Origin: Streptomyces sp. ISL-100
Lineage (GTDB): Bacteria; Actinomycetota; Actinomycetes; Streptomycetales; Streptomycetaceae
Assembly (NCBI RefSeq): GCF_018614615.1
Contig: NZ_JAGGOK010000015.1
Span: 1 to 64,000, forward strand
Direction: 5' to 3'
DNA: 64,000 bases
Part shown: piece by piece, positions 8,482 through 17,534 of the stretch
Position numbering within the stretch: position 1 is the stretch's first letter
Layout: every line of letters begins with the position of its first letter
Made by a program: the position numbers and the translations under genes
The notes under the pieces: generated by a model
Databases searched by the model: none
Told to the model about the DNA's origin: nothing
The model's input: only the letters and a program-made list of their open reading frames with translations

Positions 8482-8729
8482 GCGCTTCTCTCCGTTGGGC
8501 CGTTGTCGTCGGGTGACGTCATCGAACCGTAAGCACGTACTACGGCTGGTACGAGATCCGCGTGCTGCGCGGGCCGAGGAAGTGCTCGGCTCGTCCGGAA
8601 CAATGCCGATCTGCGGAACGATCGATTACCCAGGCTCACCACCAGTGCTGTGTGTTGTCCCGTGAACCTTTCCGGCGCCACCGGGCAACAAGGGGTGACA
8701 CGCTCACCCGCCGTCCCCTAGGAGCCGAC

Positions 8730-9329
8730 GTGACCGGACCACCGGCCACCACCGACGACGCCGAAGTCGTCGCCCAGTCGCTGGAGCAGCCGGAGATTTT
8801 CGCCGGCCTCTACGACCGCTATGCGGCCGACATCCACCGTTACGCCGCCCGCCGCCTCGGGGAGGGCGCGGCGGACGACATCACGGCGGAGACGTTCCTC
8901 ATCGCGTTCCGCAGCCGCCGCCGGTACGACACCGCACGCAGCAATGCCCGGCCCTGGCTGTACGGCATCGCCGCCAACCTCATCGGCAAGCAGCGGCGCG
9001 GCGAGGAACGGGCGCTGCGCGCCATTGCCCGTACCGGCGAGGACCCGGTCGCCGCCTCCTGGAGCGAGCGTTGCGACGAACGGATCGCCGCGCAGGCGCC
9101 GCTGGCCGGCGCGCTCGCCGGCCTCTCATCCGGCGACCGGCACGTTCTGCTGCTCGTCGCCTGGGCCGACCTCGGCTACCAGGAGGTCGCCGAAGCCCTG
9201 CACATCCCGCTGGGCACCGTACGTTCCCGGCTCAACCGTGCCCGCCGCAAGGTCCGCGAGGCGCTCAGCGCCGACCCCGCTTTCGTCAAGTCCGACGTCA
9301 TGGAGCTGAACCCGTCATGGACGAAATGA
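8730..9329 (+). CDS. ECF RNA polymerase sigma factor
   Basis: A 199-residue sigma factor. Region 2 is seen in FAGLYDRYAADIHRYAARRL and ADDITAETFLIAFR, and region 4 in LSSGDRHVLLLVAWADLGYQEVAEAL followed by the recognition helix PLGTVRSRLNRARRKV. The GTG at 8730 follows AGGAG by 7 bases; longer upstream readings lack a ribosome site. The next gene starts 13 bases before this stop, so the two proteins are translationally coupled, and the partner is a membrane protein of the kind always found beside this sigma group. Target promoters and the signal are unknown. Confidence 0.92.
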   Translation: MTGPPATTDDAEVVAQSLEQPEIFAGLYDRYAADIHRYAARRLGEGAADDITAETFLIAFRSRRRYDTARSNARPWLYGIAANLIGKQRRGEERALRAIARTGEDPVAASWSERCDERIAAQAPLAGALAGLSSGDRHVLLLVAWADLGYQEVAEALHIPLGTVRSRLNRARRKVREALSADPAFVKSDVMELNPSWTK

Positions 9330-10327
9330 CCCAGCTGCGCGCGATGCGCGCCGACGCCCCCACCCTCGACCGCGCCGCACTCGCCCCGGGCCGTCAGCGG
9401 CTTACCGAGGCTCTCGCGGGGGGCCGCCGGGTCCGCCGTCTGCGCGCCGACTGGCGCATCGCCTCCGTGGGCGCGGCGGCGGCGATCACCGCTGCGGCCG
9501 TGCTGGGCACCCAGCTTGTCGGCGCGTCGGCTCCGGCTCCCGCCGGGCCCGCGGCGGCGGGCGTACTGAGCCTCGGCAGCCCGGCCGAGGTACTGAACCG
9601 GGCCGCTGATCACCTGGAGCGGCAGCCGGTCGGTCCGGAGCCGCGCGCCGGCCAGTGGATCTACACGCGGACGGTGCTCGGCAAACAGGCCGAGGGGAAG
9701 GATTTTGGTGGATTTGCCACGGGCGAGGTCACGTACGAACCGGACTCCTGGCTGCCGTACGACAATCCCGCGGCCGAGGACGGGAAGGATGACGACGAAT
9801 ACTCGGCCCGCGAGATCTACCGGGCCGCTGCCGCCCTGCCCGACGATCCGGCGCGGCTGCTGGAGAAGGTGCGCGAGTTCTACCCGACGGGCACCGGAAA
9901 GAACGGGCCTCCCGAGGACGAGGCCCGGCACAGTTTCCGGGCGCTGGGTGCGGTGATCGAGTCCTACCCGCTGCCGCCGGACGCGCTGGCCCGGCTGTAC
10001 CGGGCGATGGCCACCGTTCCCGGCGTACAGGTGACGGACCATCTGGTACGGGACGCCGCCGGGCGCGAGGCCATTGCGATCAGCCGCGACGAAGGCGGCG
10101 AGTCGCACATGCGCCGGGAGTACCTCATCGACCCGCGCGGATACGGCTACATGGGCATGCGTGACGTGGCCGCCGAGGACTACACGTACACCCTCCAATT
10201 GCCCGAAGGAACCAAGATGGGCGACGGGAAGAAGGGCCCGAGCCAGAAGTACAAGGCCGGGGACATCCTCTACAGCGTGGCCCGGACGAAGGCCGCGGTG
10301 GTCGAGGCGAAGGGGCTGAAGTCTTGA
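9317..10327 (+). CDS. CU044_5270-type membrane partner of ECF sigma factor
   Basis: A 336-residue protein with a cytosolic N-terminus (QLRAMRADAPTLDRAALAPGR), one membrane helix (about residues 50-72) and a large extracytoplasmic domain with WIYTRT, the acidic run AAEDGKDDDEYS and GYGYMGMRDV. The N-terminal pattern and the sigma-factor neighbour match the actinobacterial CU044_5270 family. By position it should act as an anti-sigma factor or membrane sensor, although it has no obvious ASD/zinc anti-sigma motif (no HxxxCxxC). The ATG at 9317 lies inside the sigma gene, giving translational coupling. Confidence 0.85.
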   Translation: MDEMTQLRAMRADAPTLDRAALAPGRQRLTEALAGGRRVRRLRADWRIASVGAAAAITAAAVLGTQLVGASAPAPAGPAAAGVLSLGSPAEVLNRAADHLERQPVGPEPRAGQWIYTRTVLGKQAEGKDFGGFATGEVTYEPDSWLPYDNPAAEDGKDDDEYSAREIYRAAAALPDDPARLLEKVREFYPTGTGKNGPPEDEARHSFRALGAVIESYPLPPDALARLYRAMATVPGVQVTDHLVRDAAGREAIAISRDEGGESHMRREYLIDPRGYGYMGMRDVAAEDYTYTLQLPEGTKMGDGKKGPSQKYKAGDILYSVARTKAAVVEAKGLKS

Positions 10328-10440
10328 TGGCCTGATGGTCCTGAGGCCTGATCGGGGGTGGCCCTTGCGGGGGCTGCCCCCACCAGCGGTGTCATGCCTG
10401 CCGCATGGGCAGGAGTGATCCGTTCAACAACCCTTGTCAC

Positions 10441-11949
10441 ATGACGACTTACTCCCGAAGAGCCACCAGGACACTTCTCCTCGCACTCTCCGCCGCAGCC
10501 GTCGCGTCCACGCTGAGCGCCGCGCCGGCCGCCACCGCCGCAACCGGATTACCCGCTCTCTCGTGGCAGCCCTGTGCCCAGGACGGCGGACCCGTCGACC
10601 AGGAGTGCGCCAAGCTGCCCGTGCCGCTCGACTACCGCGACCCGGACGGCCCGCAGCTCACCCTCGCCGTGTCCCGCCTGCGCAGTGACCGGCCCGAGGC
10701 GCGGCGCGGGACGCTGCTGATGATCGCCGGAGGGCCGGGCGGTTCGGGTGTGCGGCGGCTGGCGCAGAAGGGGGCGGCGCTGCGGAAGGAGATGGCGGGC
10801 GCGTACGACATCGTCAGCTTCGACCCGCGTGGCGTGGGCAAGAGCACCACCGCGAGCTGCGGGCTCGACGAGGGCGACCGCCACCTGGTGACCCTCCGCT
10901 CCTGGCCCGGCCAGGACGGCGCGATCGCCGACAACCTCGCCCGGGCCCGGCGTGTCGCCGAAGCCTGCCACCGCAACGGCGGCGCCGAGCTGCGCAGCTT
11001 CACCACCGCCAACGAGGTACGCGACATCGAGCGATTCCGGCGGGCGCTGGGCGAGGAGAAGCTCTCGGCCTGGGGCTCTTCGTACGGGGCGTATGTGGGC
11101 GCGGTGTACGCGCAGAAGTACCCGCGCCACACCGACCGCTGGGTGCTGGACAGCAGCGGGGACCCCGACCCGGCTCGCGTGGCCCGTGGCTGGCTGGCGA
11201 ACATGTCGGCGGGCGCGGAGAGCCGCTTCCCCGACTTCGCGGCCTGGGCTTCGGATGCTGCGCGCGATGAGAAGGGGCTGCGGCTGGCGCAGCGGCCGCA
11301 GGACGTACGCCCGCTGTTCCTCGCGCTGACGGCGAAGCTGGACCGGGAGCCGAGGCAGTCGGACACGCCGGATGTCCCGCTGACCGGCAACCGCCTGCGT
11401 CAGGCCCTGCAGAACGCCCTGTACGGCGACAACGCCTTCCCCCAGGTGGCCCGGCTCATCAAGCAGGCTCAGGACCCGCACTCGACGCCCGTTCTGACGC
11501 CCGACGTCGCAGGGGCCCTGTCGGACCAGGACGCGGCGGTCACGATGGCGGTCATATGCAACGACGTCCGCTGGCCGGCTCCGGCGGCGTCCTCGTACGA
11601 GCGTGCGGTGGCCGCCGACCGCGCCCGGTACCCGCTCACGGCCGGCATGCCGGTGAACGTCACGCCCTGCGCCTTCTGGAAGAACGCGCCCGTGGAGAAG
11701 CCCACCCGGATTACCGACCGCGGCCCGTCCAACATCCTGATGGTCCAGAGCCTCCGAGACCCCGCCACCCCGTACTTCGGCGCCCTGAAGATGCGCAAGG
11801 CACTCGGCGACCGCGCCCGCCTCGTCACGGTCGAGCACGGCGGCCACGGCGTCTACCTGGGCAACGGCAACGCCTGCGGCGACCGCGAGGTCACCACATT
11901 CCTCACGACAGGCGGGCGCCCGGCGCGCGACATCTACTGCGCGGACTGA
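10441..11949 (+). CDS. secreted alpha/beta hydrolase, tripeptidyl aminopeptidase (S33) type
   Basis: About 502 residues with a signal peptide (RTLLLALSAAAVASTLSAAPAATA). The fold shows the oxyanion loop IAGGPGGSG, the FDPRGVGKS strand, the nucleophile elbow AWGSSYGAYVG (Ser in GSSYG), an acidic residue near SLRDPATPY and the catalytic His in VEHGGHGVYLG. A C-terminal Cys pair (NACGD, DIYCAD) is typical of the secreted Streptomyces tripeptidyl aminopeptidases. It likely trims peptides outside the cell. Start chosen at 10441 to expose the signal peptide; an ATG at 10405 adds 12 residues. It ends 4 bases before the convergent PP2C stop. Confidence 0.88.
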   Translation: MTTYSRRATRTLLLALSAAAVASTLSAAPAATAATGLPALSWQPCAQDGGPVDQECAKLPVPLDYRDPDGPQLTLAVSRLRSDRPEARRGTLLMIAGGPGGSGVRRLAQKGAALRKEMAGAYDIVSFDPRGVGKSTTASCGLDEGDRHLVTLRSWPGQDGAIADNLARARRVAEACHRNGGAELRSFTTANEVRDIERFRRALGEEKLSAWGSSYGAYVGAVYAQKYPRHTDRWVLDSSGDPDPARVARGWLANMSAGAESRFPDFAAWASDAARDEKGLRLAQRPQDVRPLFLALTAKLDREPRQSDTPDVPLTGNRLRQALQNALYGDNAFPQVARLIKQAQDPHSTPVLTPDVAGALSDQDAAVTMAVICNDVRWPAPAASSYERAVAADRARYPLTAGMPVNVTPCAFWKNAPVEKPTRITDRGPSNILMVQSLRDPATPYFGALKMRKALGDRARLVTVEHGGHGVYLGNGNACGDREVTTFLTTGGRPARDIYCAD

Positions 11950-11953
11950 ACGC

Positions 11954-12745
11954 TCACTCTTCGCCGATGCGGACCATCGCGAGCGTGATGTTGTCCGGGC
12001 CTCCGGCCTCGATGGCCGCCTTCCACAGCTCGAAGGCGGCCCTGCCGCCGTCGTGCTCCCGCAGGACGCTGTCGATCTCTTCGTCCGGGCACGGGTCGGT
12101 CAGCCCGTCGGTGCACACCAGGTAGCGATCGCCCGTGGACAGTGGGTGGGTCGCCACATGGGGTGTGATGGCGCTGAACACGGGGCTGCCGCCGAGCGTC
12201 TGTGTGACCGCTGACGTGGTGCGATGTCCGGGCGCCGGCAGCGGGCTGTCGTCCACGCTCACCTGCCGCAGTCCGTCACGGCCGGCGGCGAACACCTTGC
12301 TGTCGCCGACGTTGAACGACAGCAGCGAATCCGCTGTGACCACGGTGCCCGCGACCGTGGTCCCCATGGTGATCAGTTCCGGATCGCCGTCAGCGGCCGA
12401 ATAGACCGACTGATTGCAGATGTCCAGAGCGTCACGGACAGACTGTTCGTCGTCCAACGAAGGGCCGAGCGAGGCCAGTTGGCGTACGGCCAGTGAACTG
12501 GCCACCTCGCCGGCCGGCTGACCGCCCAGCCCGTCGGCCACGGCCACGACGAGCGGTGTGCCGAGGGGGAACACCAGCGTCTGGGGATTCTCGGTCACGG
12601 TGTCGCACAGGGTCCACGGTCCGACGACGAGGCTGTCCTCGTTGTGATCGCGGATCAGTCCGGCATGGCTCAAGGCAGTCACTGTTATGTACGCCACCGC
12701 GATGTCCCGCCTCTCCGTAACGGAAGGCCTGTCCCTCACTTCCAT
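11954..12745 (-). CDS. PP2C-family Ser/Thr protein phosphatase
   Basis: A metal-dependent phosphatase of about 263 residues, cytosolic, with the ordered motifs GLIRDHNEDS, VVAVADGLGG, TMGTTVAG, FNVGDSKVF, LVCTDGLTD and GGPDNITLA. These supply the Asp residues coordinating Mn/Mg. It is the natural counterpart of Hanks-type kinases, one of which lies about 5 kb to the left, though no linkage is implied. There is no membrane segment. The start is uncertain: ATG at 12745, a GTG further inside near VAYITVTALS, or a longer form from 12850. The gene diverges from the encapsulin operon. Confidence 0.88.
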   Translation of the reverse strand: MEVRDRPSVTERRDIAVAYITVTALSHAGLIRDHNEDSLVVGPWTLCDTVTENPQTLVFPLGTPLVVAVADGLGGQPAGEVASSLAVRQLASLGPSLDDEQSVRDALDICNQSVYSAADGDPELITMGTTVAGTVVTADSLLSFNVGDSKVFAAGRDGLRQVSVDDSPLPAPGHRTTSAVTQTLGGSPVFSAITPHVATHPLSTGDRYLVCTDGLTDPCPDEEIDSVLREHDGGRAAFELWKAAIEAGGPDNITLAMVRIGEE

Positions 12746-12938
12746 TGTCACGCCGGCGGCGGAGGGCGTCGGCTCGGAGGGGGCGCGGAGGCGCGTAAGG
12801 GGGCGCACGGAGCTGATGGCGTGCTTCCGCCCGCCTGCGCGGCCAGTCACAGAAAGTGACGCAACTCGGCCATTCTCCTACCGAGAGTAATCACGCCTGG
12901 CAGTTCCGCCGGGCAGAGGTCACGAGGAAAGGCAGCCG

Positions 12939-14366
12939 ATGTCGGTCGAGACGAGTGCGCCCACCATGGCGAACGCGATGGAAGAGCAGCAGAAGCAGCA
13001 GAGCCTGAGTACGGCGGCCGCGAGGAACCTCGCGACGACGACCAAGTCCGAGCCCCAGATGCAGGGAATCAGCTCGCGCTGGCTGTCCCGCATGCTGCCG
13101 TGGGTGAATGTCGCGGGCGCCACCTACCGGGTGAACCGCCGACTCTCGTACGCGGTCGGCGACGGGCGCGTCACCTTCATCAAGACCGGTTCGAAGGTCC
13201 AGGTCATCCCGGCCGAGCTGGGCGAGCTGCCGCTGCTCCAGGGCCTCCGGGACGACGACGCGCTGGGGGCGCTGGCGGAGAAGTTCGTACAGAAGGAGTA
13301 CGAGCCCGGCCAGCTCATCGTGCAGGAGGGCCGCAAGGCCGATCACGTCTACCTGATCGCGCACGGCAAGGTCCAGAAGGTCGGCCAGGGACCGTACGGG
13401 AACGAGTCGGTCCTGGGCCTGCTGGCCGACGGGGACACCTTCGGCGGCAAGGTGCTGTCCGGGAAGGCCCTCAAGTGGGAGTTCACGGTCCGCGCGGCGA
13501 CCGCCACCACGGTGCTGGCGCTGCCGCTCACGGCGTACAAGGGGGTGGCCGACCGGTACGAGAAGCTGAAGATGCACGTGCAGGAGGTCAGCTCCAACGG
13601 GCACCGGCCGATGAACCGCCACGGTGAGGCCGACATCGCGCTGGGGTCCGGGCACGTCGGCGAGGCGATGCTGCCGGGCGCCTTCGCGGACTACGAACTG
13701 AAGCCGCGTGAGTACGAGCTGAGCGTGGCGCAGACCGTACTGCGGGTCCACAGCCGGGTCGCCGACCTCTACAACGAGCCGATGAACCAGACCGAGCAGC
13801 AGCTGCGGCTGACCATCGAGGCGCTGCGCGAGCGCCAGGAGTACGAACTCGTCAACAACAAGGAGTTCGGGCTGCTCAACAACGCCGACTACGACCAGCG
13901 GATCTCGACCCACTCGGGCCCGCCCACCCCGGACGACCTCGACGAGCTGCTGAGCATGCGGCGCGGCACCAAGTACATGTTCGCCCACCCGCGCGCGATC
14001 GCCGCCTTCGGCCGGGAGTGCAACAAGCGCGGCATCTACTTCACCCCGGTGGAGGTGAACGGTCACCACCTGCCCGCCTGGCGGGGTGTGCCGCTGCTGC
14101 CGTGCGGCAAGATCCCGGTCACCAGCTCGAACTGCTCGTCCATCATCGCCATGCGTACGGGGGAGAGCGACCAGGGTGTGATCGGCCTGACCCAGACCGG
14201 GATCCCGGACGAGTACGAGCCGGGGCTGAACGTGCGGTTCATGGGCATCGACGACAAGGCGATCATCTCTTACCTGGTCAGCACCTACTACTCCGCCGCG
14301 GTGCTCGTACCGGACGCGCTGGGCATCCTCGAAAACGTCGAGGTCTCCCGTACGAACGGGAGCTGA
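12939..14366 (+). CDS. eshA: family 2B encapsulin shell protein with cyclic-nucleotide-binding-like insert (EshA type)
   Basis: A 475-residue HK97-fold shell protein. A flexible Gln-rich N-terminus ([11 protein letters not shown]) precedes an N-arm, then a CNBD-like insertion (about residues 90-190: [60 protein letters not shown]), then capsid segments ([55 protein letters not shown]). Together with the 2-methylisoborneol synthase and GPP methyltransferase genes downstream it matches the known 2-MIB encapsulin operon, where the synthase is cargo. The same family includes EshA, linked to differentiation. The ATG at 12939 follows GAGGAAAGG. Five bases separate its stop from the next GTG. Confidence 0.92.
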   Translation: MSVETSAPTMANAMEEQQKQQSLSTAAARNLATTTKSEPQMQGISSRWLSRMLPWVNVAGATYRVNRRLSYAVGDGRVTFIKTGSKVQVIPAELGELPLLQGLRDDDALGALAEKFVQKEYEPGQLIVQEGRKADHVYLIAHGKVQKVGQGPYGNESVLGLLADGDTFGGKVLSGKALKWEFTVRAATATTVLALPLTAYKGVADRYEKLKMHVQEVSSNGHRPMNRHGEADIALGSGHVGEAMLPGAFADYELKPREYELSVAQTVLRVHSRVADLYNEPMNQTEQQLRLTIEALRERQEYELVNNKEFGLLNNADYDQRISTHSGPPTPDDLDELLSMRRGTKYMFAHPRAIAAFGRECNKRGIYFTPVEVNGHHLPAWRGVPLLPCGKIPVTSSNCSSIIAMRTGESDQGVIGLTQTGIPDEYEPGLNVRFMGIDDKAIISYLVSTYYSAAVLVPDALGILENVEVSRTNGS

Positions 14367-14371
14367 CGGCG

Positions 14372-15721
14372 GTGTCGTTGTTCTCCCGGGCCGCCGCACC
14401 CGCGGCAGGCCAGGAAATGGCGGGGCTGGTGGCGGCCCTGCTGTCGGACCCGAGACGCCCCGGGCGGAGGGACGTCCTCGCGCCGCCGAAGCTGTCCACC
14501 ACTCCCATGCTCAGCCCGATGGGGTTGAGGCCGGCGCGCAGTCCCGCTCCGGCGGCGGGGCCGGGATCGGCGTCCGCGTCGGCGTCCGTGGCGGCGTCGG
14601 CGTCGGCATCGGCTGTACGGCGCCTGCTCGCCGGCCCCGCGGGTCTGGGCACGTCGGCGGTGCGCTTCCCGGCGCCCGCCGCCGGCTCTGCTCCCGCCTT
14701 CGGGCCCGCCTCCGCCTATGCCCCCGCCTCTTCCCCTCACACGGGGGAGTCACCGGGGCAGGGCCGTGCGGCGGCCCCCGCGCGGCCCGCGCTCTACTGC
14801 CCGCCTGCCGTCCGTGACGATCCCGCCCTCGGCGAGGTGGTCAACGAGCGGCTGGTCGCGTGGGCCGAGGAGGTCGGGATCTACCCCGGCCAGCTCGACA
14901 AGGTCCGCTCGGCCAACTTCGGACGCCTCATGATGCTCGGCCATCCCGAGACGGACGACCCCGACCGGCTGCTGGCAGCGGCCAAGTGCGGACTGTCCGA
15001 GTGGGCCGTCGACGACCACATCGTCGACGGCGAGGTCGAGGAGGCCCGCCATGACCTGATCGGCCAGCGCCTGGCCATTTGCCATTCGGTGATCGACCAG
15101 GCCCAACTCCCTTTGCGCTACGCGCCGCAGCTGGAGCAGGTCGTGCAGCAGGACCCGGTCGCGAAGGCGCTGCGCTCCGCCCTGAACAACCTCCTCCAGT
15201 ACGCCACGACGACCCAGGTCCGCCGGCTCCGCCACGAGCTGGCCATCATGTTCGTCGCGTACAACCAGGAGGCGAACTGGCACACGACCGGCCAGACCCC
15301 GCCGGTCTGGGAGTACCTGATGCACCGGCACGAGAACAGCTTCATCCCGTGCATGGTGCTGGTCGACGCCATCGCGGGCTATGAGGTCCCGATGGCGGAG
15401 TTCTCGGATCCCCGGGTGCGGCGGACGTTCAACCTGGCCGGTACGGCGACCGTACTCATGAACGACCTGTACTCGATGGGCAAGGAAGATCCGACGGACT
15501 TCAGCCTGCCCATGCTGATCGCGGCCGAGGAGCAGTGCTCGCTGCGGGAAGCGGTCGATCTGAGCGTCGAGATCCACGACGAGCTGATGCACACCTTCGA
15601 GGCCGAGGCCGCCGCCCTCGCCCTCGTCGGCTCGCCCGAGCTGCGCCGCTTCCTCGCCGGAACGTGGGCCTGGGTCGGCGGCAACCGCGAATGGCACGCG
15701 GGCAGCGCCCGCTACGCGTAA
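14372..15721 (+). CDS. mibS: 2-methylisoborneol synthase (encapsulin cargo terpene cyclase)
   Basis: A 449-residue class I terpene cyclase that converts 2-methyl-GPP to the earthy odorant 2-methylisoborneol. Metal-binding motifs are the Asp-rich VDDHIVD (about residue 213) and the NSE-type NDLYSMGKE (about 363). The first roughly 140 residues are low-complexity Ala/Pro/Ser/Gly sequence with patches such as LSTTPMLSPMGLRPAR and GLGTSAVRFP; in this family the disordered leader directs loading into the shell. The GTG at 14372 lies just after the shell gene, with GGGAG upstream. The methyltransferase gene follows after 68 bases. Confidence 0.93.
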   Translation: MSLFSRAAAPAAGQEMAGLVAALLSDPRRPGRRDVLAPPKLSTTPMLSPMGLRPARSPAPAAGPGSASASASVAASASASAVRRLLAGPAGLGTSAVRFPAPAAGSAPAFGPASAYAPASSPHTGESPGQGRAAAPARPALYCPPAVRDDPALGEVVNERLVAWAEEVGIYPGQLDKVRSANFGRLMMLGHPETDDPDRLLAAAKCGLSEWAVDDHIVDGEVEEARHDLIGQRLAICHSVIDQAQLPLRYAPQLEQVVQQDPVAKALRSALNNLLQYATTTQVRRLRHELAIMFVAYNQEANWHTTGQTPPVWEYLMHRHENSFIPCMVLVDAIAGYEVPMAEFSDPRVRRTFNLAGTATVLMNDLYSMGKEDPTDFSLPMLIAAEEQCSLREAVDLSVEIHDELMHTFEAEAAALALVGSPELRRFLAGTWAWVGGNREWHAGSARYA

Positions 15722-15789
15722 GCCGCCCGACCTCATCCCCCTCCCCCCCCCGTAACTCTTCCCCCTCTCAGTACGCAAGGAGACCCCAC

Positions 15790-16659
15790 ATGCCCACCAC
15801 CCAGACGGAGATGGCAGCCGCTGACCGCGTGCTGCGCACCGAGTACCAGAAGTCCGTCGCGCGGTACTGGAACGCCGAGAAGGACCCCGTCAACATCCGC
15901 CTCGGCGAGGTCGACGGCCTCTACCACCACCACTACGGCATCGGCGACTACGACCCCTCCGTCCTGGAAGGCCCCGAGGCCACGCGGGACCAGCGCATCA
16001 TCGAGGAGCTGCACCGCCTGGAGACCGCACAGGCGGAAGTCCTTCTCGACCACCTGGGCGACATCGGCCCCGGCGACCGCCTGCTGGACGCGGGTTCCGG
16101 CCGGGGCGGTACCAGCTTCATGGCCAACCAGCGCTTCGGCTGTCAGGTCGACGGCGTGAGCATCTCCGAGCAGCAGGTCAGCTTCGCGAACTCCCAGGCG
16201 GAGGAGCGGGGTGTGTCCGACCGGGTGAAGTTCCGCTTCCGGAACATGCTCGACACCGGCCTGGAAACCGGCTCGCGCCGCGGCATCTGGACCAACGAGA
16301 CGACCATGTACGTCGACCTGTCCGAGCTCTTCGGCGAGTTCGCGCGCCTCCTGGAGTACGGCGGCCGGTACGTCTGCATCACCGGGTGCTACAACGACGT
16401 CACCGGCGGCAGGTCCAAGGCCGTCAGCCGTATCGACGAGCACTACACCTGCAACATCCACCCGCGCAGCGAGTACTTCCGGGCGATGGCCGCCAACAGC
16501 CTGGTCCCCATCAACGTCGTCGACCTCACCGCCCAGACCATCCCGTACTGGGAGCTGCGCGAGAAGTGCTCGGTGGCCACGGGCATCGAGGACCCGTTCC
16601 TGACGGCGTACAAGGAAGGCAGCTTCCACTACCTGCTGATCGCCGCAGACCGGGTCTGA
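15790..16659 (+). CDS. gpmT: geranyl diphosphate 2-C-methyltransferase
   Basis: A 289-residue SAM-dependent methyltransferase that adds a methyl to C2 of GPP, giving the substrate of the adjacent 2-MIB synthase. The SAM site is LLDAGSGRGGTSFM; family blocks include YHHHYGIGDYD, WTNETTMYVDL, ITGCYNDVTGG and the C-terminal SFHYLLIAADRV. It is the last gene of the shell-cyclase-methyltransferase operon, followed by a strong terminator at 16677. An AGGAG lies 5 bases before the ATG at 15790. The order shell, cyclase, methyltransferase is the conserved Streptomyces order. Confidence 0.94.
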   Translation: MPTTQTEMAAADRVLRTEYQKSVARYWNAEKDPVNIRLGEVDGLYHHHYGIGDYDPSVLEGPEATRDQRIIEELHRLETAQAEVLLDHLGDIGPGDRLLDAGSGRGGTSFMANQRFGCQVDGVSISEQQVSFANSQAEERGVSDRVKFRFRNMLDTGLETGSRRGIWTNETTMYVDLSELFGEFARLLEYGGRYVCITGCYNDVTGGRSKAVSRIDEHYTCNIHPRSEYFRAMAANSLVPINVVDLTAQTIPYWELREKCSVATGIEDPFLTAYKEGSFHYLLIAADRV

Positions 16660-16676
16660 GAACCCCGGCGGCAGTA

Positions 16677-16709
16677 CGAAAGCCCCGGGCCGACGGCCCG
16701 GGGCTTTCG
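16677..16709 (+). terminator. intrinsic-type terminator of the 2-MIB operon
   Basis: Two perfect 15-base arms (CGAAAGCCCCGGGCC and its complement) enclose a 3-base loop. The hairpin starts 17 bases after the methyltransferase stop and lies between that operon and the convergent DUF72 gene, so it can serve both strands; no long U-tract is present, as is usual in Streptomyces. Confidence 0.85.
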
Positions 16710-16735
16710 TGCGTACGGGGGAATCGCCGCCGCGC

Positions 16736-17503
16736 TCAAGGCGGCGGGGGCGTGCGGCTCACGGTCCGGCCCAGCGCGGCCGCCGCCCGCCCGAACAGCG
16801 CCGCGTCCACCACGGCCGCGCCGCCCGCGTCGTTGTTGAAGTACGCGAATACATCGGCCTCGTCCGGCCAGGCGTCCGCGATGCGCCGGGCCCAGGACGC
16901 CAGCGCCTGACGGCCGTAGCGCGGCGCCGGCCCGGCGCTGCCGCCGTGAAACCGTACGTACCCCCAGGACGCCGTACGCCACAGTGGCGTCACCGGGCGC
17001 GAACCACGGTCCGCCCAGCACAGTGCGCTCCCGTGCCGTTCCAGCAGCGCCCTCAGCTCCCGCTCCGCCTCCCACCACGAGGGATGGCGGAGCTCGACGG
17101 CCACCCGTACCGAGCCGGGAAAGCAGCTCAGGCAGGCGTCCAGAGCCCCGGTGTCCTGCCGGAAGTTCGGCGGCAGTTGCAGCAGTACGGGACCCATGCG
17201 GTCGCCGAGGCCGTCGGTACGGTCCATCAGCCGGCTCACCGGTTCCTCGGGCTCGTGCAGCCGCTTCAGGTGGGTCAGGTAGCGGCTGGCCTTGACCGCC
17301 ATGACGAAGCCGTCCGGTGTCCGCTCCCGCCAGGAGGCGAAGATCTCCCTGCTGGGCAGCCGGTAGAAGGCGTTGTTGTTCTCGACTGTGGCGAAGTGGC
17401 GGGCGTACTCCTCCAGCCAGAGCCGCTGCGGCTGCTTGGGCGGATAGAAGACGCCGCGCCAGTCCTTGTACTGCCACCCTGAGGTTCCGACGAGCATGGG
17501 CAT
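16736..17503 (-). CDS. DUF72 family protein
   Basis: About 255 residues with the DUF72 (YecE-like) TIM-barrel pattern: LVGTSGWQYKDWRGVFYP, the VENNNAFYRLPS segment, FVMAVKASRYLTHLKRL, GPVLLQLPPNF, VAVELRHPSWW, YVRFHGG and the Asp/Asn-rich VFAYFNNDAGGAAV near the end. The biochemical role of the family is not established. The start is taken at ATG 17503 so that the protein begins close to the first barrel strand; an ATG at 17521 adds six residues. It converges with the 2-MIB operon across a shared terminator. Confidence 0.85.
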   Translation of the reverse strand: MPMLVGTSGWQYKDWRGVFYPPKQPQRLWLEEYARHFATVENNNAFYRLPSREIFASWRERTPDGFVMAVKASRYLTHLKRLHEPEEPVSRLMDRTDGLGDRMGPVLLQLPPNFRQDTGALDACLSCFPGSVRVAVELRHPSWWEAERELRALLERHGSALCWADRGSRPVTPLWRTASWGYVRFHGGSAGPAPRYGRQALASWARRIADAWPDEADVFAYFNNDAGGAAVVDAALFGRAAAALGRTVSRTPPPP

Positions 17504-17534
17504 GGTCCGATCCATGCCCATGCCTTCACGGGCG

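Noticed and set aside
10345..10385. terminator after the CU044_5270-type gene
   Set aside because: Only a 5-base GGGGG/CCCCC stem is clear in a G/C-rich run; too weak to list.
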